From assembly GCA_965204915.1 (NCBI GenBank), contig OZ242023.1, forward strand, positions 2,418,001-2,482,000: 64,000 nt of DNA, in the 5' to 3' direction. The notes under the pieces were generated by a model that was not told where the DNA came from, did no database searches, and saw only the letters and a program-made list of their open reading frames with translations. Both the position numbers and the translations under genes were made by a program. Source of the stretch: HK1 sp965204915. Its GTDB lineage: Bacteria > Pseudomonadota > Gammaproteobacteria > HK1. This document shows, one piece after another, positions 41,762 to 50,470 of the stretch; position 1 is the stretch's first letter, and the number at the start of each line of letters is the position of its first letter.

Positions 41762-42754
41762 TCAGCCGGCGATGCGCACCACCGCGCGACCTGTGACCGT
41801 GCCCGCCATGTAGCCGCCGAACGCGGAGGGCAGGTCGGAGAGCGCGATCTCCGCCGTCACGATCCGGTCCAGGTGGCGCGGCCTCAGGTCGGAAGCGAGG
41901 CGCTGCCACACCCGTTCCCGGTGGTCCCGCCCGACGTGGACGCTGTTGATACCGAGGAGGTTCACCCCGCGCAGGATGAAGGGCATCACCGTGGTCTGAA
42001 GCTTGAATCCCCCGGCGAGGCCGATGGACGCGATGTTCCCCTCCGGTTGCATGGTGCGGGTCAGCCACGCGAGCTCTCCCCCGCCGACGTTGTCGACCGC
42101 CCCCGCCCACAGCGCCTTCTCCAGCGGGCGCGCTCCCATCTCCACCTCGTCGCGATAGAGGATGCGGCTCGCGCCGAGCCCGTGCAGGTACTCGTCCCGA
42201 TCGCGCTTGCCGGTGAACGCCGCCACTTCGTAGCCGAGCCCCGCGAGCATGTCGATGGCGAAGCTCCCGACCCCGCCGGTGGCGCCGTTGACGAGCACCG
42301 GCCCCCCGTCCGGACGCTGGCCGTTGAGCTCCATCCGATCGACGGCGAGCGCGGCGGTGAACCCCGCGGTGCCGATCGCCATGCTGTCCCGGAGCGACAG
42401 TCCGCCGGGGAGCCGGATCAGCCAGTCCCCCGGCGCGCGCACGTACTCGGAGTAGCCGCCGTCGAAGTCTTCGCTCAGGCCGAAGCCGGTGATCACCACC
42501 GGATCCCCCTCGGCGTACCGGGCGTCGCCGGAGGCGTGCACGGCGCCGGCCACGTCGATCCCGCCGACCATCGGGAACCGGCGCATGATCTTCCCCTTGC
42601 CGGTCGCGGCCAGCGCGTCCTTGTAGTTGATGCCGGACCAGGCGGAGCGGACGACGACGTCGCCCTCGGAGAGATCGTCGAGGGTGACGCGATCGAGACG
42701 CCCCTCGATCTTCCCGTCCTCGTCGTGCACGCGGTATGCGAGAAACGGCTCCAT
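41762..42754 (-). CDS. acuI: AcuI/YhdH-type acrylyl-CoA reductase-like oxidoreductase
   Basis: This 330-residue MDR protein of the YhdH/YhfP (AcuI) subgroup NADPH-dependently reduces acryloyl-CoA to propionyl-CoA, detoxifying acrylate from DMSP or propionate metabolism. Landmarks are VVRSAWSGINYKDALAATGK, DPVVITGFGLSEDFDGGYSE, VLVNGATGGVGSFAIDMLAG (NADPH loop) and FILRGVNLLGINSVHV. The ribosome site GAGGAGGAGAAGG precedes ATG 42754. It is convergent with dsbA. The symbol rests on family assignment. Confidence 0.85.
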   Translation of the reverse strand: MEPFLAYRVHDEDGKIEGRLDRVTLDDLSEGDVVVRSAWSGINYKDALAATGKGKIMRRFPMVGGIDVAGAVHASGDARYAEGDPVVITGFGLSEDFDGGYSEYVRAPGDWLIRLPGGLSLRDSMAIGTAGFTAALAVDRMELNGQRPDGGPVLVNGATGGVGSFAIDMLAGLGYEVAAFTGKRDRDEYLHGLGASRILYRDEVEMGARPLEKALWAGAVDNVGGGELAWLTRTMQPEGNIASIGLAGGFKLQTTVMPFILRGVNLLGINSVHVGRDHRERVWQRLASDLRPRHLDRIVTAEIALSDLPSAFGGYMAGTVTGRAVVRIAG

Positions 42755-43277
42755 GTCCTTCTCCTCCTCGTAAAAGGCGTCACGCCGCCGGGGCCGCGGA
42801 TCCTATACCATCGGCCGGAGCAGGCAAATTTCCGTTGCATCAAGGCTGCTACCGCCCGCACAGGACCCCGGGTGGGGAATGCTACACCGGACACTCCAGC
42901 CGGATCGGGCTCGCGCGGGGCGCGTCGGCAGCGACGACGATCAAGCGAGGACGGCGGCAGGAAGCCCGAAATGCAGTCCTGCGCACTTTCCAGGTTGCAT
43001 CCACCCGCAAGCTACATAACGTATCGGCCCATACGCACGTTCACTGCGCAAAACACGGGGTTTTCCGGCCGAAGCAGCGTGCGGCTCAAGTTCACTGCCG
43101 GTGAGGATAAGCCGCACGCGCCAACGATCGTCTTGGCCCGTCATTCCCGCGGAAGCGGGAATCCACTTCAATCACGAAAGTCCCTGGATTCCCGCTTTCA
43201 CGGAGCCTGCTCCGCGGGCGTAAGCGGGGGAATGACGGACTTTCTCGGAGCCTGCTCCCGGCTCGATCGGGGGAATA
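42755..43277. other. Gene-free region with dRS3-like hairpins before integrase copy 2
   Basis: No gene is recognised in 42755-43277. A hairpin GTCATTCCCGCGGAAGCGGGAATCCA-type unit lies at about 43139-43165. A second, inverted unit (43190-43236) is interrupted by CGGAGCCTGCTCCGCGGGCG. These resemble the MITE halves at 6.3 kb. Confidence 0.55.
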
Positions 43278-43834
43278 ATTGACGCCCGGATTGAAGCCAC
43301 CGCGTACCGTCCCGTGGCCGTGGTATGGAGTCACCAGGCACCGCGAAGGCCCGCGCCGACCTTGAGATCGCCCTCATCCGCACGATGCGCGACTCCCTCG
43401 CGCGGGTCAGTGAAGCCGCCGCCTTCACGTGGAAGCAGATCGAGCGCCGCCCGGACGGATCGGCCACGATCACCTTTCGCCGCCCGAAGACGGATGCCGA
43501 CACCACCGCATACCTCGCCCCGATCACCGTCGCCGCGCTCGACGCGATTCGCCGCGGCGCCGACGATGCCGCGCCCGTATTCGGCTTGAGCACCGGGCAG
43601 ATCAAGCGCCCCATCCAAGCCGCCGCGAAGGCGGCCGGACTGGAAGGGGTTTCAAGCCACGGATGCCGGATCGGGATGGCGCAGGACCTCGCCCGGTCGA
43701 AGGGTATCGAGATGCCCGCGATCATGCAGGCTGGAGGCTGGCGATCGGAGACGACGGTAGCCCGCTACACCGCCCGCGAGAGCGCCGCCCGCGGCGCCGT
43801 CGCCCGTTTCTACGAGCAGGAAGCCGAGCAGTAG
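43278..43834 (+). pseudogene. Tyrosine recombinase (integrase), 5'-truncated copy 2
   Basis: This is nearly identical to the 3' two thirds of the integrase at 1.1-1.85 kb. The catalytic domain is in one frame from ATG 43325: LARVSEAAAFTW with the box-I Arg, KTD, SSHGCRIGMAQDLA (HxxR), GGWRSETTVARY and the Tyr nucleophile, ending ARFYEQEAEQ. The 5' part is missing (similarity starts near 43285), and a 1-nt loss near 43308 breaks the remaining upstream frame. The 169-residue catalytic piece lacks a core-binding domain, so independent activity is unlikely. Downstream DNA passes directly into repeat R2 without the 197-bp insert seen after copy 1. Confidence 0.8.
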
Positions 43835-43867
43835 CCGCCGCTCGGCTCGATGCCGGGCAGATACCCC

Positions 43868-44123
43868 GGCCGCGAAGCCGCCTGTACGCCGCCCTACGGG
43901 ACGGCCGCCCCGGCCGCACCACCGCACGCCCCGGACCCCGATCGGCGCCCCACGGGACGCCAGGACGCCCGCGAAGCCGGAAACGGTTTCCGGTCCGGCT
44001 CCCGGACCCCGCAATCCCCGCGATACGCCGGCCGATGGACACGTCCGGGAAGCCGCTCGCCGAGCTCGCGACGCCGCGAACGTGTAAGGCCGGGACGGTA
44101 ACGCCGCCGTAGCGGCCGGCGCC
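43868..44123. repeat. R repeat, copy R2
   Basis: This full-length copy (see R1) starts 34 bp after the integrase stop. It has one mismatch in the 32-bp core and an intact CCGGAAAC-G-GTTTCCGG palindrome at 43977-43993. Confidence 0.82.
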
Positions 44124-44250
44124 AAGCACGGAACGGGTATGCGCGCCAGTCTGGCGCCGCCGCTCGACGCCCTACGGGACGAACCCGCCGCACCAGGACC
44201 TCGAGAGACATATCGACGAGATAAGCCGGCCAACCGCGACATCCGGCCCC

Positions 44251-44282
44251 GCCCGCGAAGCCGCCTGTACGCCGCCCTACGG
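44251..44282. repeat. Isolated 32-bp R core at the 3' end of the MORN gene
   Basis: It is identical to the core of R3 (45757-45788), but the similarity stops exactly at CCCTACGG. The CTA in it is the stop codon (TAG on the minus strand) of the MORN gene, so the cargo gene abuts the core. Confidence 0.8.
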
Positions 44283-45488
44283 TTCGGGCCGACGCGGACC
44301 CCCGGCGCGAAACTCCCCCTCGTAGCGTTGCCCGTCCGGCAACGTATAGACACCCTGCCCGTGCGGATTCCCGTCGCGAAACTCCCCCTCGTAGCGCTGC
44401 CCGGGCGGCCACGTTACAACGCCTTGCCCGTGCGGATTCCCGTCGCGGAAGCCGCCCTCGTGGCGGCGCCCGTCCGGCCACGTCAGAACGCCTTGCCCGC
44501 ATCCCTCCCCGGCGCGAAACTCCCCCTCGTAGCGCTGCCCGTCCGGCCACGTCAGAACGCCTTGCCCGTGCGGATTCCCGTCGCGGAAGCCGCCCTCGTA
44601 GCGGCGCCCGTCCGGCCACGTCAGAACGCCTTGCCCGTGTCCCTCCCCGGCGCGAAACTCCCCCTCGTAGCGGAGCCCGTCCGCCCATGTTGTAACGCCT
44701 TGCCCGTGCGGATTCCCGTCGCGAAACTCCCCCTCGTTGCGTTGCCCGTCCGGCCACGTCATGACGCCTTGCCCGTGCGGATTCCCGTCGCGAAACTCGC
44801 CCTCATAGCGCCGCCCGTCCGGCCACGTTGCAACGCCTTGCCCGTGCGGACCCCCGGCGCGAAACTCGCCCTCGTAGCGCTGCCCGTCCGGCCACTCGGC
44901 AACGCCTTGCCCATGTTCCTTCCCGTCGCGGTACTCGCCCTCGTAGCGGAGCCCGTCCGCCCGCGTCATGACCCCTCGACCGTGCGGCAGGCCATCCCGG
45001 CTCCCCCCCTCGTAGCGGCCGCCGTCCGGCAACGTCATGACCCCTTGCACGGGCGCATACCCGTCGCGCCACTCGCCCTCGTAGCGCCACTCGCCCCCGG
45101 AGCGGCGCCCGTCCGGCGACGTATAGACGCCATGCCCGTGCGGATTCCCGTGGCGAAACTCGCCCTTGTAGCGCTGCCCGTCCGGCCACGTTACAACGCC
45201 TTGCCCGTGTTCCTTCCCGTCGCGAAACTCGCCTTCGTAGCGCTGCCCGTCCGGCCACGTCAGAGCGCCTCGCCCGTGCGGCTTCCCGTCGCGGAATCCG
45301 CCCTCGTAGCGCTGCCCGGACGGCCACACGGCAACGCCTTGCCCGTGTTCCTTCCCGTCGCGAAACTCGCCCTCGTAGCGCACGCCGTCCGAGAGCGTCA
45401 TGACCCCTCGACCGTGCGGCTTCCCATCGCGGATCTCGCCTTCGTAGTCGGCATCACCCCACCGCGCGCTTGCCTTCTCAGCGCCCAT
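44277..45488 (-). CDS. MORN-repeat protein, 17 repeats
   Basis: The 403-residue product consists almost wholly of 23-residue MORN repeats of the form YEGEFRDGxPHGQGVxTWPDGQR, about 17 in a row, with one degenerate unit (SGGEWRYEGEWRDG). The DNA shows the matching 69-bp periodicity on the minus strand. MORN repeats form beta-hairpin rods that can bind lipids or proteins. No signal peptide or other domain is visible. ATG 45488 was preferred to GTG 45491 because of an AAGGGGGGTG ribosome site, and it overlaps the stop of a 36-codon ORF. The gene lies between R-core copies like a cassette. Function is unknown. High repeat identity suggests expansion or conversion. Confidence 0.9.
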   Translation of the reverse strand: MGAEKASARWGDADYEGEIRDGKPHGRGVMTLSDGVRYEGEFRDGKEHGQGVAVWPSGQRYEGGFRDGKPHGRGALTWPDGQRYEGEFRDGKEHGQGVVTWPDGQRYKGEFRHGNPHGHGVYTSPDGRRSGGEWRYEGEWRDGYAPVQGVMTLPDGGRYEGGSRDGLPHGRGVMTRADGLRYEGEYRDGKEHGQGVAEWPDGQRYEGEFRAGGPHGQGVATWPDGRRYEGEFRDGNPHGQGVMTWPDGQRNEGEFRDGNPHGQGVTTWADGLRYEGEFRAGEGHGQGVLTWPDGRRYEGGFRDGNPHGQGVLTWPDGQRYEGEFRAGEGCGQGVLTWPDGRRHEGGFRDGNPHGQGVVTWPPGQRYEGEFRDGNPHGQGVYTLPDGQRYEGEFRAGGPRRPEP

Positions 45489-45598
45489 CACCCACCCCCC
45501 TTGACGATTACGGTATTGCGCTCGCCGGAACCCGGCACGGGAATCGACGTGATCGGCGCCCGAGCCGCCGTCAAGGCCACAGGCAGAATCCGTTTCAT
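45488..45598 (-). CDS. 36-aa leader-like ORF coupled to the MORN gene
   Basis: ATG 45598 follows a strong GAGGGGGAGCG ribosome site. The ORF (MKRILPVALTAARAPITSIP, then VPGSGERNTV) ends in TGATG, overlapping the MORN start. The first residues look like the beginning of a signal peptide (MKRILPVALTAA). It may be a coupled leader peptide or the stub of an exported protein. Confidence 0.4.
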   Translation of the reverse strand: MKRILPVALTAARAPITSIPVPGSGERNTVIVKGGG

Positions 45599-45756
45599 CG
45601 CTCCCCCTCCCTCGGTTGCAGGAAAATCACCCTCTGGCGGAAGCAGCCCGCCCGGCCATGTCGCCGAAGGGTATGCGCAATCGCCACGGTAGCGCCAGGC
45701 ACGAAGTCAGCCCGGCCATAATGCCGCCGATCGGCTCGCGACCGGGACGTTACCGC

Positions 45757-46007
45757 GCCCGCGAAGCCGCCTGTACGCCGCCCTACGGGACGCGACCGCC
45801 CCGGCCGCCGCCACCCGGACCCCGATCGGCGCCCCACGGGACGCCAGAGCGCCCGCGAAGCCGGAAACGGTTTCCGGTCCGGCCACCAGCCCCCGCAATC
45901 CCCGCGATATGCCGGCCGATGGCCACGTCCGGGAAGCCGACCGCCGAGCTCGCGACGAAGCGGACGGGTAAGGCCGGGGCGGTAACGCCGCCGTAGCGCC
46001 CGGCGCC
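45757..46007. repeat. R repeat, copy R3
   Basis: This full-length copy has a core identical to 44251-44282, palindrome at 45861-45877, and the same tail (GGTAACGCCGCCGTAGCG). It lies between the MORN gene and the secreted-protein array. Apart from R3 and the 36-aa ORF, no gene is seen in 45599-46103. Confidence 0.82.
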
Positions 46008-46103
46008 ACCAGGCACGGAGTCACCCCGGCCACGTCGCCGGCGCGAAGGGTATCCCGCGGATGATTGTTCGCATCGCGCTTTAGGGTTGCCTCCGTATAG
46101 TCA

Positions 46104-47891
46104 CTACGAGCAATAGGGATGATATTCTCGCGACACGCCACTTCCACATGCAAGCACAGTGAATATGCCCCCATCCTCTTCACAAGAGCGCCGCTCAGAA
46201 CCAATGACGATGTCGACGTGAGAATCGTACACTGTCCTATCAGAGTACTTGCATGAGTACAGGATCACGAAACGGGCGCTGGATCTATTCCCGGCATATG
46301 GCGTCAGCGCTTTCGGACATGACGCCACCCTCATGCAACGACGACTCGGCGGCTCATCCAAACAAGGCGAGTATTCAACGCAAGCCGCTAGGTCTATGCC
46401 AACAACGGGTGATGCGAAGGCACAGCCGCAAATCCCGCCCCCCGGCGGTTCGGGAGTGTCCGGCGGCTGGACCGTCACGCCCAGGACTTGCACCGCGACC
46501 AGCCCCAACGGATCGCCCGCGGTTACCTCGACGGAGAACGGTCCGGGACGAAGGTTAGCCGGACTGACGATCGACAGCACCGAGCCCGACACCATGACCC
46601 CGAGGCTGATCGGCCCGAACGGGACGTTGACCAGCCTTGCCGAATAGGTAAGCGCGGCGCCCTCGGGATCGGTGAAGAATTCGGAGAGATTCACGCTTGC
46701 CGCGGCGCCGCCCGCCTTCACGGTGACCGTTGAGAAGCGCTTGATGATGCGCGGCGCCAGGTTCGCCACAACCTCATTGTGCAGTCTGTAGCTCCCCGTA
46801 CTCCCGCCCGCTCGCCCGCTCACCCGTGGAAACACGTTGGCAAGGCCCGTCGTCACGCTCACCCGCCCGCCGGAGTTGTTCGCCACCGTGGCGCCGCCGC
46901 CCGCCGCGCCCACCAGCGCCGACGACAGGACGTTGCCATCGCCATCTAGCAGCGTGATCACGGTATCCGCCTCCCCGGTCGCCCAGAAGGTAGCCGTGCC
47001 CGGACTGGCAAGCGGCAGCCGGTAGTAGTCCACGTCAGACGGAGAGCTCAGGCTTCCCGTGATCGTCTCCCCGGGAGTAATGGGTACAGCGTTTTCAATC
47101 GTCCCCCCGCCCGCATCCGTCCGCGCCGTAGACAGGTTCGCCAGATGCCCCGTTCGAGTAGACAGCAGGCTCATGACTTGAATATCGGCGGTCGAGCTTA
47201 CGTTCAGCCTCCACTTCCCCGCCCCGTCGCCCAGGCGTCCACTGAACCCCGCGCCGCCAGCTTCAAGCTGCTGCGCCGTCAGCTCCCGCGCCGCACCCGC
47301 CGACAGCGTCAAGCTCACCGTCCCCGAGCCCGCTTCGCCCCCATCGTCGATACCCGTTACTGTGACCTCCGCCGCCGTCGCGCCGGGGTTGATGATCCGG
47401 AGACGGCTTACCTTCGACGTATTTGAAGCAGGGTTGAAGAACGGAACCCAATGACTCCCCCCCGACTCTGGCGCCTCGTCGTGCATCGACGTCAGGAACC
47501 CGTCTGGAGTGCGGATGTAGGCCAGAGGCTCGATTGTGAGCGCCGTCTCCAGCTCAAGCCGCCAACTCCCGCTCCCGTTCCCGACCCCGACGGGTAAGCC
47601 CTTCGCGGCATTGCCGCGTTCCAGATCGCCGGATGTAATGTTCGCGTCCCGCAACGCGCCGAGCGTAAGGATCACCGGCCCGAAGCGCCGCCCGGTATCG
47701 TCGATCGCGGTAATCCGCACCGTCCCCGACGTGGCCGAACGGTTGACGATGCGCACGAGGCTTTCCTGCCCGGCGAAGTCCGCCGGACGCACCAAAGGCA
47801 GGGTATGGGTAGTCTGTGCCGGCGCCGCCATCGGCCAGCCGATCAGGACTGCCAAGCACAACGCGGCCCATGCCTTCATCCCTGCCTTCAC
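46104..47891 (-). CDS. Secreted multi-domain protein with PPC-like domain
   Basis: The 595-residue exported protein begins with a signal peptide (AALCLAVLIGWPMAAPAQ). Two related beta-rich domains follow (SLVRIVNRSATSGTVRITAI at about 44-63 and LRIINPGATAAEVTVTGIDD near 167-186). Then come a pre-peptidase C-terminal (PPC)-like domain (NAVPITPGETITGSLSSPSD, DVDYYRLPLASPG), a cadherin-like segment (VNLSEFFTDPEGAALTYSAR) and a Cys-rich C-terminus with about ten cysteines. It is paralogous to the next two upstream genes and to the IS-split gene at 2.4-4.6 kb. GTG 47891 is used because it sits where the paralogue has ATG after GAGTGAACG. It probably acts at the cell surface or outside; function is unknown. 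Confidence 0.78.
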   Translation of the reverse strand: MKAGMKAWAALCLAVLIGWPMAAPAQTTHTLPLVRPADFAGQESLVRIVNRSATSGTVRITAIDDTGRRFGPVILTLGALRDANITSGDLERGNAAKGLPVGVGNGSGSWRLELETALTIEPLAYIRTPDGFLTSMHDEAPESGGSHWVPFFNPASNTSKVSRLRIINPGATAAEVTVTGIDDGGEAGSGTVSLTLSAGAARELTAQQLEAGGAGFSGRLGDGAGKWRLNVSSTADIQVMSLLSTRTGHLANLSTARTDAGGGTIENAVPITPGETITGSLSSPSDVDYYRLPLASPGTATFWATGEADTVITLLDGDGNVLSSALVGAAGGGATVANNSGGRVSVTTGLANVFPRVSGRAGGSTGSYRLHNEVVANLAPRIIKRFSTVTVKAGGAAASVNLSEFFTDPEGAALTYSARLVNVPFGPISLGVMVSGSVLSIVSPANLRPGPFSVEVTAGDPLGLVAVQVLGVTVQPPDTPEPPGGGICGCAFASPVVGIDLAACVEYSPCLDEPPSRRCMRVASCPKALTPYAGNRSSARFVILYSCKYSDRTVYDSHVDIVIGSERRSCEEDGGIFTVLACGSGVSREYHPYCS

Positions 47892-47927
47892 CGTTCACTC
47901 TCCCTCGTGATTCGTCCGCAGACGTGC

Positions 47928-49571
47928 CTATCGTGGTTCAACAACACGCCTCGGGGAACGGTCCGGTATGAGACGCGACCCGGAGATCGACGTACCGGGT
48001 TGCGGCGCCGCCATGTAGCCGCCCGATTGCGCTTCGACACTACGCGCCGCTTGAGCCCCATCATTACAGTAGGAAGCGTTGCGGCCGGAGGAGGAGCCGA
48101 CCGGGATTCTGCATTGCGAATAGTCATCCCGGCACTCCGAAAGTGCATCACTCTCCGCCGCGGCCCTCGTTGGCCCGTAGCCGCCACGCAGCCCGCATCG
48201 CGAACCCGATTCACCATAGGCCAGAGCGCCACAACTGGAAAATGTCACGATCCACGTGCAATCAAGGAGCCCGCGACTTCGGCAGCCGGCTTCCGCTGCC
48301 GATACGGCTGAATCCCGGTCACGATAATTCCAAGCGGCATTCCAGCCGAAACCATCGCTACAGAACTCTCCCCGCCAACCGGCCGCTATCGCGCCGACGT
48401 AACCCGAAGGCGGCGGCGCCCCCGAAAACTCGACCTGCAACGAGTAGTCACCCGTCGCGATTCCGCCAAAGCCCGACACTTCGATATACCAAGTGCCGGC
48501 CCGTGCGCTCGACAGGAAGAGACGGAAATTCCGGTTTGTTGTGGAAATGTCATCGTGCGTTGCCGGATCGGGAACACCCTCCAGGAACAGCCTCCCGTAG
48601 GTATCCGTGCCGCCCGTTGTCTGCACCGTCAAGCGGCCCGGTTGCGGTAGCTCAAAGCGAAAGTAATCCTTGTCGCCTCCCGCTTCGAGACGGCCCGCGG
48701 TAGTGGAATTTGCACCTACCACCGTGGCCGTTGCCCGAGTGTCGCCGTGGTCATCGCCCGATGGTGGCGGCGGCGGCGGCGGCGCAACCCCTCCCGCATA
48801 CGACGGCGCCGTAGACAGATTCGCCAGATGCCCCGTTCGGGTAGACAGCAGGCTCATGACTTGAATGCTGCCGCTCGATCTGACGTTCAGCCTCCACTTC
48901 CCCGCACCGTCGCCCAGGCTCCCATCGAACCCCGCGCCGCCACGTTCGAGATCTTGCGCCGACAGGGTTCGCGCGGCGCCCGCCGGTAGCGTCAAGCGCA
49001 CCGATCCCGAGCCCGCATCACCCGCCGCGTCACGGCCCGTTACCGTGACCTCCGCCGCCGTCGCGCCGGGGTTGATGATCCGAAGATGGCTTACCTTCGA
49101 TGTATTCGAGCCGGGGTTGAAGAACGGAACCCAATGACTCCCCTCCTCCGACACCGGCGCCTCGTCGTGCATCGACGTCAGGAACCCGTCAGGAGTGCGG
49201 ATGTAGGCCAGAGGCTCGATTGTGAGCGCCGTCGCCAACTCAAGGCGCCAACTCCCGTTCCCGACCCCGACGGGTAAGCCCTTCGCGGCATTGCCGCGTT
49301 CCAGATCGCCGGAAGTGATGTTCAACGCCTGTCGGGCGCCGAGCGTCAGGGTCACCGGCCCGAAGCGCCGCCCGGTATCGTCGATCGCGGTAATCCGCAC
49401 CGTCCCGGACGTGGCCGAACGGTTGACGATGCGCACGAGGCTTTCCTGCCCGGGGAAGTCCGCCGGCCGCACCAACGGCAGGGTATGGGTAGTCTGAGCC
49501 GGCGCCGCCATCGGCCAGCCGATCAGGACCGCCAGGCACAGCACGGCCGCCGTCTTCATCCATGCCTTCAT
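47928..49571 (-). CDS. Secreted multi-domain protein with PPC and DUF4189 domains
   Basis: This 547-residue paralogue of the neighbouring gene has a signal peptide (VLCLAVLIGWPMAAPAQ), two VRIVNRS/LRIINPG domains nearly identical to those next door, and a PPC domain (GDTRATATVVGANSTTAGRL, DKDYFRFELPQPG, WYIEVSGFGG). It ends in a DUF4189-like Cys/Trp domain (DSAVSAAEAGCRSRGLLDCT, FSSCGALAYGE). So the first ~250 residues are conserved among paralogues while the C-terminal halves differ, like exchangeable tips. ATG 49571 follows GGGTGAACG. It ends 37 bp before the next paralogue starts, suggesting one transcript. A surface or secreted binding role is inference. Confidence 0.82.
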   Translation of the reverse strand: MKAWMKTAAVLCLAVLIGWPMAAPAQTTHTLPLVRPADFPGQESLVRIVNRSATSGTVRITAIDDTGRRFGPVTLTLGARQALNITSGDLERGNAAKGLPVGVGNGSWRLELATALTIEPLAYIRTPDGFLTSMHDEAPVSEEGSHWVPFFNPGSNTSKVSHLRIINPGATAAEVTVTGRDAAGDAGSGSVRLTLPAGAARTLSAQDLERGGAGFDGSLGDGAGKWRLNVRSSGSIQVMSLLSTRTGHLANLSTAPSYAGGVAPPPPPPPSGDDHGDTRATATVVGANSTTAGRLEAGGDKDYFRFELPQPGRLTVQTTGGTDTYGRLFLEGVPDPATHDDISTTNRNFRLFLSSARAGTWYIEVSGFGGIATGDYSLQVEFSGAPPPSGYVGAIAAGWRGEFCSDGFGWNAAWNYRDRDSAVSAAEAGCRSRGLLDCTWIVTFSSCGALAYGESGSRCGLRGGYGPTRAAAESDALSECRDDYSQCRIPVGSSSGRNASYCNDGAQAARSVEAQSGGYMAAPQPGTSISGSRLIPDRSPRRVVEPR

Positions 49572-50180
49572 CGTTCACCCGCCCCGTGAATCGTGATCTC
49601 GGCCGCGCTCTCGCCGGGGTTGACCAGGCGCAGCCGACTCCGCTTGTTGGTGGCGCGACCGGGGTTGAAGAACTGAACGTGATGGCATCTATCGGCCTCG
49701 GAGACGAGGTCGTGCATACTGGCCAGGAAGCCGTCGGCGGTGCGGATGTACGCCAGAGGGACGATGATCAGGGCGGTATCGAGCGTCAGGCGCCAGTGGC
49801 CCTCGCCGTCGCCGACGCCAGCGGGGAGGCCCTTCGATTCGTCCCTCCGCTCCAGCTCCCGAGAGTCGAAGTTCACGGACTCCCTTGCATCCAGCGAGAG
49901 GGAGACGGGGCCGAAGCGGCGGCCGGAGTCGTCGATGGCGTGGATGCGCACCGAGCCGGCCCGGCTGGAGTGGTTGATGATGTGGACGAATCTGTTCGGG
50001 CAGCGCCGGTGTCCAGCAGCACCAGAGGCAGCAGCCAGCGCGTGCTCCTCACCGCCACTGCGTGCGCCGGGAGGGCGAGGGCCAACAGGAAAGCGGCAGC
50101 AAGCAGTCCGGCGATGCCGTGCCGCGCGAGGGAGCGCGCCTTGCGTCGCCCCGGCAGGTGCGAAAACGGTTACCTGAAGG
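49568..50180 (-). pseudogene. Degraded paralogue of the secreted-protein family
   Basis: A signal-peptide-like stretch (GLLAAAFLLALALPAHAVAV) and TRWLLPLVLLDTGAA are in one frame. The following domain (NRFVHIINHSSRAGSVRIHA, IDDSGRRFGPVSLSLDARES) is in another, so a frameshift lies near 49995. The protein then stops early (NPGESAAEITIHGAGER) at the point where the second domain begins, and its stop overlaps the next gene's start. No standard start codon serves the signal-peptide frame. It is the first and broken member of the three-gene array, ending just short of the poly-G tract. Confidence 0.7.
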
Positions 50181-50190
50181 GCGTCAGATT

Positions 50191-50225
<35 letters not shown>

Positions 50226-50470
50226 TTCATTGGTTTATCTGTTTTTTCAGGCGCGAACAAAAATGTCTGCCCCGGCGGCGGAAGTATTGGTACCAAAGGG
50301 CTCCCCGGAAATCAACCCCACCGGCTCAACCCTGTCACGATGTCAGGAGTCTTGACCTGCCACCGGAGCGCCGTCATCTTGCAGGTGCTCGTGGAGCAGG
50401 CGGTCGCCGCTCTGCTACGCCCGATCGCCGGTCCTGCACAGCGGGCGAACCACACCACAGGATCGACCGC

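Noticed and set aside
44277..45488. 69-bp direct repeats considered as a CRISPR or minisatellite array
   Set aside because: There are no unique spacers of constant length, and the period encodes the 23-residue MORN repeat in one frame with coding-type variation.
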